Assembly (NCBI RefSeq): GCF_001507545.1
Contig: NZ_LQBP01000003.1
Location: 124,001-188,000, forward strand
Length of the DNA stretch: 64,000 nucleotides
Direction of reading: 5' to 3'
Origin: Ruegeria profundi
GTDB lineage: Bacteria > Pseudomonadota > Alphaproteobacteria > Rhodobacterales > Rhodobacteraceae
The notes below the pieces were generated by a model. It saw nothing but the letters and a program-made list of their open reading frames with translations, did no database searches and was not told the DNA's origin. Shown piece by piece: positions 7,910 to 15,577 of the stretch. The first letter of the stretch is position 1. The number at the start of each line of letters is the position of its first letter. A program made the position numbers and the translations under genes.

Positions 7910-9271
7910 ATGTCCCGGAGTCTGTTGAAGTACACGCGCGTTCTGGAAATCGTGGGAGACACGATAAAAGTTAGGGTGCCTCTGGATGGCTCTGCGGACG
8001 CAGCGGTTCGATTCAATGATCTGGCGGTGATTGAGACGATCGATGGGCGCAAAACCCTTGCGCAGGCGATCTTCATCGACCGGGATGTGGTAACGCTGCA
8101 GGTGTTCTCGGGCACCAAGGGGATTTCGACCGAGGCAACGGCGACCTTTCTTGGCCACCCAATGCAGACGCCTTATTCGGCGAACATACTAGGACGTGTT
8201 TTTGACGGTGCCGGGGTGGCGATTGACGGCGGGCCTGACTTGTCCGCTGAGCCCAGAATCGACATTGGCGGCCCTACCGTGAACCCGGCAGAACGCGCGG
8301 TTCCCAACAGGATGATTCGCACTGATGCACCAATGATTGACGTATTCAATACGCTGGTCGAAAGTCAGAAAATTCCGATCTTCTCGGTTTCGGGCGAGCC
8401 GTTCAACGCGTTTCTCAGCCGGATTGGAATCCAAGCAGATGCCGATATCGTTGTTTTCGGGGGCTTGGGCCTGATCTTTGACGACTATCACACCTTCCGC
8501 ACGTCTTTCGAGGATGCGGGAGTGTTCTCGCGGACAGTGATGTTTGTCAATCAGGCGATGGACCCATTGGTGGAACGCCTTCTGGTGCCAGACATGGCGC
8601 TGGCCGTCGCGGAAAAGTTCGCTGTGGAAGAAGGCAAGCGCGTGCTGGTCCTGCTGACGGACATGACTGCTTTCGCTGACGCGATGAAAGAGGTTGGAAT
8701 CAGCCAGGAACGTGTCCCATCGCAGCGCGGGTATATGGGCGATCTCTATTCGCAGTTGGCCCGCCGATATGAGAAGGCGTGCGATTATGCCAAAGGTGGA
8801 TCAGTGACCGTCCTGACTGTGACAACGATGCCAGGCAATGACGTGACCCACCCGGTGCCGGACAATACGGGCTATATCACCGAAGGGCAGTTCTATCTGC
8901 ATTCCGGTGTGATTGATCCATTCGGAAGCCTGTCGCGCCTCAAGCAGAACGTGATTGGCAAAACCACGCGTGAGGATCATGGGCAGATCATGAACACCAT
9001 GATCCGGTTCTATTCGGAAAGCCGCGATGCCGCGCAAAAGCAGGCGATGGCGTTCGATCTGTCGGATTACGATCACCAGTTGCTAAAATTTGGCGCTCTG
9101 TTTCGGTCGCGTTTTATGGACATCAACGTCTCGATCCCCTTGGAAGAGGCGCTGGATTTGGGCTGGAAAACGCTGGCCGAGTGTTTTGCGCCAGAACAGT
9201 TGCTGATGAAGCAAGCCTTGGTCGACAAGTATTTTCCAAAGGATGCAGATGGCGCGGTTGCAGCTGAATAA
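7910..9271 (+). CDS. atpB: V-type ATPase subunit B
   Basis: The non-catalytic B subunit of the soluble V1 head of a V-type ATPase, 453 residues. It shows the family stretches IPIFSVSGEPFN around residue 160 (where the catalytic subunit would have a P-loop), LLTDMTAFADAMKEVG near 250 and the loop PSQRGYMGDLYSQLARRYE near 270-285. The start ATG at 7910 follows GAGGATAG. It is the first gene of a seven-gene operon; in chlamydiae and spirochaetes, which use the same subunit set, it sits in the middle. The next gene starts inside its last 29 bases. The enzyme could make ATP or pump ions; the sequence of this subunit does not decide. Confidence 0.95.
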   Translation: MSRSLLKYTRVLEIVGDTIKVRVPLDGSADAAVRFNDLAVIETIDGRKTLAQAIFIDRDVVTLQVFSGTKGISTEATATFLGHPMQTPYSANILGRVFDGAGVAIDGGPDLSAEPRIDIGGPTVNPAERAVPNRMIRTDAPMIDVFNTLVESQKIPIFSVSGEPFNAFLSRIGIQADADIVVFGGLGLIFDDYHTFRTSFEDAGVFSRTVMFVNQAMDPLVERLLVPDMALAVAEKFAVEEGKRVLVLLTDMTAFADAMKEVGISQERVPSQRGYMGDLYSQLARRYEKACDYAKGGSVTVLTVTTMPGNDVTHPVPDNTGYITEGQFYLHSGVIDPFGSLSRLKQNVIGKTTREDHGQIMNTMIRFYSESRDAAQKQAMAFDLSDYDHQLLKFGALFRSRFMDINVSIPLEEALDLGWKTLAECFAPEQLLMKQALVDKYFPKDADGAVAAE

Positions 9272-9854
9272 ATCGTCGCTGGCGCGCCAGCAAACGCAGC
9301 TGAAAAGCTATGAACGCTTCCTGCCGTCGCTGGATTTGAAGCGCCAGCAATTGATGGCGGAACGCGCCAAGGCGCGCGATGAGGTTGCGCGCCTTGAAGA
9401 AGAAGTAAGTGCATTGGCTCAACAGGTTGGGGCGAAACTGCCCATGCTGGCACAACAGGGCGTCGATCTGGACGGGCTGGTCGAGTTGAAGGACTACCGG
9501 GTCAAAGAGGTGAACGTCGTAGGTGTCAAAATGCCCGCTTTGGACCGGATTGAAGTTGCCGTGCGGCCCTATTCCCTGCTGGCCAAACCTCATTGGGTCG
9601 ATGCGGCTGCGCAGTTGCTGCATGACATGATCGAGGCCCGCCTGCGGGTAAAAGTGGCCGAAGAACGCGTAAAAATCTTTGACAAGGCGGTCGCTACGAT
9701 CACGCAACGTGTGAACCTGTTTGAAAAGGTCCTGATCCCGCGTGCCAAGGCCAACATCAAGAAAATCCGTATCTACCTGAGCGATGAGCAGATGCAGGCG
9801 GTTGTACGCTCGAAAATCTCGAAGCGTAAACATGCGCGTGAGGCTCTCTCATGA
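9243..9854 (+). CDS. atpD: V-type ATPase subunit D (central stalk)
   Basis: The central rotor stalk subunit D, 203 residues, mostly coiled coil at both ends. The N-terminal helix begins MQMARLQLNKSSLARQQTQL, matching the typical LNKSSLxxxxxQLK pattern of the family, and the C-terminal helix ends in a basic tail (SKISKRKHAREALS). An ATG six bases further on (9249) is an alternative start. It overlaps atpB by 29 bp and its stop overlaps the start of atpI by 4 bp. No gene for subunit F, the usual partner of D, is in the operon, as in chlamydiae and Borrelia. Confidence 0.92.
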   Translation: MQMARLQLNKSSLARQQTQLKSYERFLPSLDLKRQQLMAERAKARDEVARLEEEVSALAQQVGAKLPMLAQQGVDLDGLVELKDYRVKEVNVVGVKMPALDRIEVAVRPYSLLAKPHWVDAAAQLLHDMIEARLRVKVAEERVKIFDKAVATITQRVNLFEKVLIPRAKANIKKIRIYLSDEQMQAVVRSKISKRKHAREALS

Positions 9855-11647
9855 GTGTCGCACGCCTGAAAAAACTGTCGCTGGTAGGTCGGGCGGCCCA
9901 GAAAACCGAGACGCTTGAGGCGTTGCAAGAGTTGGGATGCATGCATGTCTTGCCCTTGGTCCCTCTGCCCGCCGAGCCGGAAAAGGTTAGTGAGCGCGGT
10001 GCAAGAAACGCGTATAAGGCCCTGAGATTTCTAACAGATGTGCCTGAACCCCGTCGTCAAATTCAGCGTGACCGGGACTTTGATATGAACAAGTTCGTCA
10101 AGGATGTCCTTGATCTGATGCAGCGGTCGCGCGAGGTGACTGACCGGCGCGACTTTCTGGCCCATCGGATTTCGCAGGTGCGACCCTGGGGGGATTTGGA
10201 CTTTCCACCCGATGATGTTCTGGCAGGCAACCGGCTGTGGTTTTATCAACTGCCGCTGAAGCACCGCGGCACGTTGGAGGCATTGACGCTGCCTTGGGCG
10301 ATCTTAGAGCAGGATCACCGGTTCATCTACGCTGTACTGATTGCCCCTGATGAGCCCGACGACGATATTCTACCCGTACCGCGCACTCATACCGGCTCGT
10401 TGCCGATCCATGAGTTGGAGGCGCAGCTGGAAGAAGCCGAGATCGCCATTGAAGCCCTTGAGGCTGAGCGTGTTGCGCAAACCCGGTACCTGACATTTAT
10501 GCGGCGCAATCTTTCCGTCGCAGAAAGTGCGGCAGAACTGGCCCATGCGACCCAGAAAGTACGCGATGAAGAGGCTATGTTTGCGCTGCAAGGCTGGGTG
10601 CCCGAGGATCGCATTGATGCGCTTCTGGACATGGCTGAGTCAAAAAACGCGGCCGTGCTGATCGAAGATCCTGGCCCTGATGACACCCCTCCCACACTGC
10701 TTGAGCAGCCGGAAAAACGAAGCGCTGCCGTAGACTTGGCGCTGTTTTATCAAGTCCCGGGCTACAGGGATTGGGACCCTAGCATCATTGTAGCTGCCTC
10801 GTTTGCCTTTTTCTTTGCCATGATCGTGGCCGATGCGGGATACGGGGCTGTAATCCTGCTGGGCTTGCTATTGTTCTGGAAACGCATGGAGGGAACGCCT
10901 GCGCTGCAATCGTGGCGCCGGTACGGGTTGATCATCGCGGGAGCGACCATTCTGTACGGCGTTCTGGTCGGAAGCTATTTCGGGGTTGCACCGCGTGAAG
11001 GGTCGATACTAGCCGGGCTCAAACTGCTCGATCTGAACAACTTTGCGGCCATGATGATGGTGTCGATCGTCGTGGGTGTTCTGCATTTGGTGCTGGCAAA
11101 TGCGTTGGCTGCACGCGCGGCATGGGGGCAGCGCAGGGCCATCGCCAATCTGGGCTGGATCGCAGCGCTGATCGGCGGCTTTGTGATGTGGCTGAGCTAT
11201 ATGAAAGGAAGCGCTGCGACACCGGGCGCGATACTTCTAGGCGCAGGCGTTCTGGCTATTCTGTTGTTCTCCAGCGAACGTGAAATGAAACAGCCAATCG
11301 ACTGGCTATGGCGTCTGATTGATGGCCTGAAAGGGCTGGCCGGGGCGATGGGCGCGTTTGGTGATGTGCTCAGCTATATGCGCCTGTTTGCGCTTGGTCT
11401 GGCCTCGGCATCGCTTGCGATTACGTTTAATGATTTGGCTGTTTCGGTGATGCAGGCAATGAAGGGTCCAGGTATCCTGTTTGCGCTGCTGATCCTGATC
11501 ATCGGTCATATCCTCAACTTCGCCCTCGCGATGATGAGCGGCGTCGTCCACGGGTTACGTCTTAATTACATCGAATTCTTTAAATGGGGTCTGCCGGACG
11601 AAGGCATCGTCTTTCGGCCGTTTGCCCGCAAGGAGGTTCAGGAATGA
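9851..11647 (+). CDS. atpI: V-type ATPase subunit I (membrane stator, subunit a homologue)
   Basis: The membrane stator subunit I, 598 residues. The first 300 or so residues are cytoplasmic and helical; about seven to eight membrane segments follow from near residue 310. The last membrane region carries the motif VHGLRLNYIEFF with the arginine near residue 570, the expected essential arginine that faces the ion-carrying glutamate of the rotor ring. The start ATG overlaps the atpD stop. It would form the two half-channels for ions together with subunit K. Confidence 0.93.
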   Translation: MSVARLKKLSLVGRAAQKTETLEALQELGCMHVLPLVPLPAEPEKVSERGARNAYKALRFLTDVPEPRRQIQRDRDFDMNKFVKDVLDLMQRSREVTDRRDFLAHRISQVRPWGDLDFPPDDVLAGNRLWFYQLPLKHRGTLEALTLPWAILEQDHRFIYAVLIAPDEPDDDILPVPRTHTGSLPIHELEAQLEEAEIAIEALEAERVAQTRYLTFMRRNLSVAESAAELAHATQKVRDEEAMFALQGWVPEDRIDALLDMAESKNAAVLIEDPGPDDTPPTLLEQPEKRSAAVDLALFYQVPGYRDWDPSIIVAASFAFFFAMIVADAGYGAVILLGLLLFWKRMEGTPALQSWRRYGLIIAGATILYGVLVGSYFGVAPREGSILAGLKLLDLNNFAAMMMVSIVVGVLHLVLANALAARAAWGQRRAIANLGWIAALIGGFVMWLSYMKGSAATPGAILLGAGVLAILLFSSEREMKQPIDWLWRLIDGLKGLAGAMGAFGDVLSYMRLFALGLASASLAITFNDLAVSVMQAMKGPGILFALLILIIGHILNFALAMMSGVVHGLRLNYIEFFKWGLPDEGIVFRPFARKEVQE

Positions 11648-12087
11648 ATGAGCTTGTTCTGACATTGGGTTGGCTGGGGATTTATGCGCCGATGGCGCTG
11701 GGTGCGGCAGCAAGTGCCGTTGGCTGTGCTATTGCGGGCCAAGCCAGTATCGGCGCCATGACCGAGACCGAGGGCGGCTATGGCCGATTTGTTGGCGTTT
11801 CGGCCTTTCCGTCGACGATGGTGATCTATGGCATCGTTATCATGTTCACGCTGAATCGCGATGTGACGCCGGAAAACGCGGGCGGGCTGTTCGGGATCGG
11901 TATCCTATCCGGCATCGCGCTTATGTACTGTGGTATCTGGCAGGGAAGGGCATGTGCGGCAGCGATCAATGCGACCAAGGAAAAGCCCGAGATATTTGGC
12001 CTTTCGCTGGCGCCTGCCGCGATTATCGAAGGGTTCGGCGTTTTTGCCTTTGTCTTCGCCTTGGTCATTAGCGCGGGGATCAGCTGA
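11644..12087 (+). CDS. atpK: V-type ATPase subunit K (rotor ring proteolipid)
   Basis: The rotor ring subunit, 147 residues with four membrane helices, i.e. two fused hairpins. The ion-carrying carboxylate is glutamate 129 in helix 4 (APAAIIEGFG). Helix 3 has Q100 (IWQGRAC). In helix 2 the stretch PSTMVIYG (56-63) stands where, from memory, the sodium-pumping Enterococcus hirae NtpK has GTQGLYG, so the glutamine ligand corresponds to methionine 59. The ATG at 11644 overlaps the atpI stop; a longer frame from 11584 lies inside atpI and is rejected. The substitution leans toward protons over sodium but does not prove it. Confidence 0.93.
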   Translation: MNELVLTLGWLGIYAPMALGAAASAVGCAIAGQASIGAMTETEGGYGRFVGVSAFPSTMVIYGIVIMFTLNRDVTPENAGGLFGIGILSGIALMYCGIWQGRACAAAINATKEKPEIFGLSLAPAAIIEGFGVFAFVFALVISAGIS

Positions 12088-12764
12088 TGGCACAGGATGG
12101 AATAATCTCACACGGTGTCGACGCGCTGATCGACAAACTGCGCAACGATGGTGTGGCTGCGGGGCAGGCAGATGCCGAAAAGCTGCGCGCTGATGCCAGG
12201 GCCGAAGCGGCGAAGATATTGGCCGAAGCCAAACGCGAGGCGGACGCCTATCAGAAAAAAGCGCGCAGCGAGTCCGACAATTACCGCTCGGCTGGCGAAG
12301 AGGCGCTGAACACTGCGATGCGCGACGCTGTACTGACGATGAAGGCGGGTCTGACAGACCGGTTTCGTGAAGATGTTGAGCGTCTGGTCACCAAGGAAAT
12401 GGCGGACCCGGACCTGCTAAGACAGATGATCCTAGAAGTCGTGGGTCGCGCCGCAGAGGGGGCTAATCTGGACGGAGAGCTTCACGTCATATTGCCAGCC
12501 AAAGTCGCCACGCAGCAGGACATCAAGCAGAATGCCGATGACATTCAGTCCGGTAAGCTGACGAAGTTTGTCTTGGGATTGACCGCGGATATGCTGCGCG
12601 AACAGGTCGAGTTGCATGCGTCAGACGATGTGCAGGATGGAATAAGGGTGCGCGCCGATGATCAGGGCGTTGTTCTCGATCTGACCGACAAGGCGGTTGC
12701 GGCGCTGTTGATGGAGCATCTGCAACCCCGCTTTCGCGCCGTGTTAGAAGGCGTAATTCGCTGA
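12087..12764 (+). CDS. atpE: V-type ATPase subunit E (peripheral stalk)
   Basis: The peripheral stalk subunit E, 225 residues. The first 90 residues are a charged, alanine-rich helix (AEKLRADARAEAAKILAEAK) expected to form a coiled coil; the C-terminal half forms the head-binding domain. The start ATG shares one base with the atpK stop codon. In chlamydial and spirochaetal operons atpE is first; here it follows K and precedes the DUF2764 gene, so E, DUF2764 and A keep their usual neighbourhood. No subunit G gene is visible, so E may work as a homodimer or with another helix protein. Confidence 0.88.
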   Translation: MAQDGIISHGVDALIDKLRNDGVAAGQADAEKLRADARAEAAKILAEAKREADAYQKKARSESDNYRSAGEEALNTAMRDAVLTMKAGLTDRFREDVERLVTKEMADPDLLRQMILEVVGRAAEGANLDGELHVILPAKVATQQDIKQNADDIQSGKLTKFVLGLTADMLREQVELHASDDVQDGIRVRADDQGVVLDLTDKAVAALLMEHLQPRFRAVLEGVIR

Positions 12765-12765
12765 G

Positions 12766-13458
12766 ATGTCCGACCGCGACGCCTATATCGCGCTGATCAG
12801 CAGTTTGCCGGGCTCGGAGCGGTTGTTCATTGCCAAACAGCCGCCCCTGTCGCGGCTGCGGTTAGAGCGGCGCCTGACGGCGCTGACGCCAGAGGATGCG
12901 CGCGTTTTAAAGGTGTTGGAGCACGCTCTGAATTGGAGCGACTATGATATGGACGTCACGGATTCGCAGGCAATTCAACGCTGCAAAGATGCGTTGCGTG
13001 ATATCCCGCAACCGACATTGCGCGAAGTATTCACTGAGCGAATGGATCTGCGCACAGCGGTTGCAGCCTTGCGCCTGCGTCATCAGGGGGGAAGTCCACC
13101 GTCAGGGTCGTTTGGCCTCGGGCGTTGGAGCCGCCACATTACCGCCAATTGGAGCGATCCGACTTTCAAGCTGGACGGGCCGATGCCGTGGATGAAAGAG
13201 GCCAGGCAGTTGCTTGATGCCAAAGATCCTTTAGGGCTTGAACGATTACTTTTGTCCGTGAGTCACAAGCAGCTAAAGCGACATGCCGCCCGCCATTATT
13301 TTGATTTCGAAGCAGTGGCGATTTACGTGCTGATCTGGAACATTTTTGACCGCTGGGCGCAAAGCAACGCGCAGGACGCGGCCAAGAGATTTGAACATCT
13401 GGCGCAGCAGGCCATGGCCGGCGCAGCCGAGATCGACTTTGATGGAGCAACCGCATGA
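12766..13458 (+). CDS. DUF2764 family protein, V-type ATPase-linked
   Basis: A 230-residue protein of the DUF2764 type, found between subunits E and A in bacterial V-type ATPase operons of chlamydiae, spirochaetes and some others. It is helical, rich in Arg and Leu, with YIALISSLPGSERLF at the start and a tryptophan-rich middle (residues 120-145). It has no membrane segment or signal peptide. The operon lacks genes for subunits C, F and G, so this protein may stand in for subunit C, connecting rotor and stator; that is a proposal from position and from the similar size of nothing more specific. Its stop overlaps the start of atpA by 4 bp. Confidence 0.8.
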   Translation: MSDRDAYIALISSLPGSERLFIAKQPPLSRLRLERRLTALTPEDARVLKVLEHALNWSDYDMDVTDSQAIQRCKDALRDIPQPTLREVFTERMDLRTAVAALRLRHQGGSPPSGSFGLGRWSRHITANWSDPTFKLDGPMPWMKEARQLLDAKDPLGLERLLLSVSHKQLKRHAARHYFDFEAVAIYVLIWNIFDRWAQSNAQDAAKRFEHLAQQAMAGAAEIDFDGATA

Positions 13459-15296
13459 CAGCCCCAACGAAATCCACGCAGACCGCCACCGCCCGCGTCG
13501 TCTCGGTTCAGGAGGGGTTGGTAGAGATACAGGCCAATCAAGACGCGTCGGGGCAGCCGGGGCAACTGGTCAAAAACGAAGTCGTCTATATCCTGCCCAC
13601 GCGCCCTGGTCCCGGCAACCGGCAAGAGAGGTTGAAAGCCGAGGTCCTGCGCGTGCGCGGTGATACGGCGGATGTTCAGGTGTATGAGAGCACGGACGGA
13701 GTGGCCGTGGGCGACCCCGTGGAGCAGTCAGGGCAATTGCTTTCAGTGGAACTGGGTCCGGGCCTTCTTGGGCAGGTGTTCGACGGGCTGCAATCGCCAC
13801 TGCCCAAAGTGGCCGCAGAGTTTGGTACTTTCCTGCCGCGTGGGGCTGATGTGGCACCGCTGGACGATCAGGCAAAGTGGTCGTTTACACCTGCGGTAAA
13901 GGTGGGTGACATGGTGACCGCCGGCGACAGTATCGGCACGGTTCCCGAAGGGCATTTCAATCACAAAATCATGCTGCCCTTCAACTGGGTCGGCGATTAC
14001 AAAGTGGTTTGGGTTCAGAAAGGTGCCGCCACGATTCACGATATCGTTGCCCGGCTCGAAGATGAGCAGGGCGGAGAGCACACGCTGACCCTCTCGCAGA
14101 AATGGCCTGTGCGGCGGCCTCTGCCGGAAAGCATCCTGAAACGCTCGCTGTCAGAACGGTTGTATCCGACTGAACCGGTCCTGACATCTCAGCGTTTGAT
14201 TGACACGTTCTTTCCGATCGCACGCGGGGGCACGGCCTGTATTCCGGGGCCGTTCGGGGCGGGAAAGACGGTTCTGCAAAACCTGATCGCGCGGAATGCC
14301 AAGGTGGATATCGTGATTGTCGTGGCCTGCGGCGAAAGGGCAGGGGAAGTTGTTGAAACGATATCGGAATTTCCCAAGATGACCGATCCCACCACAGGCG
14401 GTAGCCTCATGGACCGGACGATCATCATCTGCAACACGTCATCGATGCCCGTCGCTGCCCGCGAGGCGTCGATCTTCACCGGCATCACGCAGGGCGAATA
14501 CTACCGTCAGATGGGCTATGACGTGCTGTTGATTGCCGACAGCACAAGCCGATGGGCGCAAGCGATGCGCGAAACCTCGGGCAAGTTAGAAGAGATACCG
14601 GGTGAAGAGGGGTTCCCGGCCTATCTGGAAAGCTCGATCAAAGGTCTTTATGAACGCGCCGGCGCGGTGAAAACCAATGACGGTGATTTGGGGAGCCTGA
14701 CGTTGATCGGCACGGTTTCGCCCGCTGGTGGCAACTTTGACGAACCGGTGACTCAGTCGACATTGTCCACGGTCAAATGTTTCCTCGGCCTGTCCTCGGA
14801 ACGGGCCTACAAACGGTTCTATCCGGCGGTCGATCCGATGCTCAGCTGGTCGCGCTATACGGATCAGTTATCCGATTGGTACGACAAAAACGCCGAGCCG
14901 GGCTGGACCGGAAAGGTCCGTGATCTGCTTGAGCTGATCGAAAAGGGCGAGCAGGTTGACCAGATGATGCAGGTCACTGGCGAAGAAGGCGTCACCACCG
15001 AAGATTTCGTAACCCAGCAAAAGGCGCTGTTCGTGGATATGGTCTATCTACAGCAGGATGCCTTCGACAAGGTGGATGCAACCGTCCCGCTTGAGCGCCA
15101 GAAAATGACATTCAAGCTGGTGTATGACGTGACGCAATCCACAGCCGCCTTTGCCGACAAGACCGAGGTGCGGCAGGTATTCACGCAGCTCACCGGGTTG
15201 ATGAAAAACTTCCACTATGCTGCAGAAAACACGCCCGAGTTCAAATCGGTTTGGCAACAGATCCAGGGTCTGTGTGGCGACAAATTCGGCATTTGA
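13455..15296 (+). CDS. atpA: V-type ATPase catalytic subunit A
   Basis: The catalytic subunit A of the V1 head, 613 residues. The P-loop is GPFGAGKT at 265-272, GERAGEVVE with the catalytic glutamate region follows near 298-306, and the large insertion before the nucleotide domain that distinguishes V-type A from F-type beta is present (residues 115-215). It is the last gene of the operon and starts within the stop of the DUF2764 gene. The stop codon is only 12 bp from the 3' end of a tRNA-Glu gene on the opposite strand, and no hairpin terminator fits in between. Confidence 0.95.
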   Translation: MTAPTKSTQTATARVVSVQEGLVEIQANQDASGQPGQLVKNEVVYILPTRPGPGNRQERLKAEVLRVRGDTADVQVYESTDGVAVGDPVEQSGQLLSVELGPGLLGQVFDGLQSPLPKVAAEFGTFLPRGADVAPLDDQAKWSFTPAVKVGDMVTAGDSIGTVPEGHFNHKIMLPFNWVGDYKVVWVQKGAATIHDIVARLEDEQGGEHTLTLSQKWPVRRPLPESILKRSLSERLYPTEPVLTSQRLIDTFFPIARGGTACIPGPFGAGKTVLQNLIARNAKVDIVIVVACGERAGEVVETISEFPKMTDPTTGGSLMDRTIIICNTSSMPVAAREASIFTGITQGEYYRQMGYDVLLIADSTSRWAQAMRETSGKLEEIPGEEGFPAYLESSIKGLYERAGAVKTNDGDLGSLTLIGTVSPAGGNFDEPVTQSTLSTVKCFLGLSSERAYKRFYPAVDPMLSWSRYTDQLSDWYDKNAEPGWTGKVRDLLELIEKGEQVDQMMQVTGEEGVTTEDFVTQQKALFVDMVYLQQDAFDKVDATVPLERQKMTFKLVYDVTQSTAAFADKTEVRQVFTQLTGLMKNFHYAAENTPEFKSVWQQIQGLCGDKFGI

Positions 15297-15308
15297 GAGG
15301 AAATCAAA

Positions 15309-15383
15309 TGGCAGCCCGTAGGGGAATCGAACCCCTCTTTCCAGGTTGAAAACCTGGCGTCCTAACCGATAGACGAACGGGCC
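15309..15383 (-). tRNA. tRNA-Glu (TTC), copy 1
   Basis: On the minus strand this gives a complete 75-base tRNA with encoded CCA. The anticodon arm is CCAGG-TTTTCAA-CCTGG with anticodon TTC, the T loop is TTCGATT and the acceptor GGCCCGT pairs with ACGGGCT. It is identical to the copy 21 bp away. It is convergent with atpA. Confidence 0.97.
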
Positions 15384-15404
15384 ACTTGAGTCATTTTAGC
15401 CAAA

Positions 15405-15479
15405 TGGCAGCCCGTAGGGGAATCGAACCCCTCTTTCCAGGTTGAAAACCTGGCGTCCTAACCGATAGACGAACGGGCC
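15405..15479 (-). tRNA. tRNA-Glu (TTC), copy 2
   Basis: An identical second tRNA-Glu of 75 bases, upstream of copy 1 on the minus strand. The two are probably transcribed together from a promoter in the 98 bp between this gene and the end of recJ. Tandem identical tRNA-Glu genes suggest a recent duplication or gene conversion. Confidence 0.97.
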
Positions 15480-15577
15480 ACGCTGGCTTGTGGAGCGCCT
15501 TTTACGGTTTCACTGTGACCCCCGCAAGCCGAAAAACGCAAGGTTGTGAAAGTTTTTTGCCGCGCCGGATATCTGGA

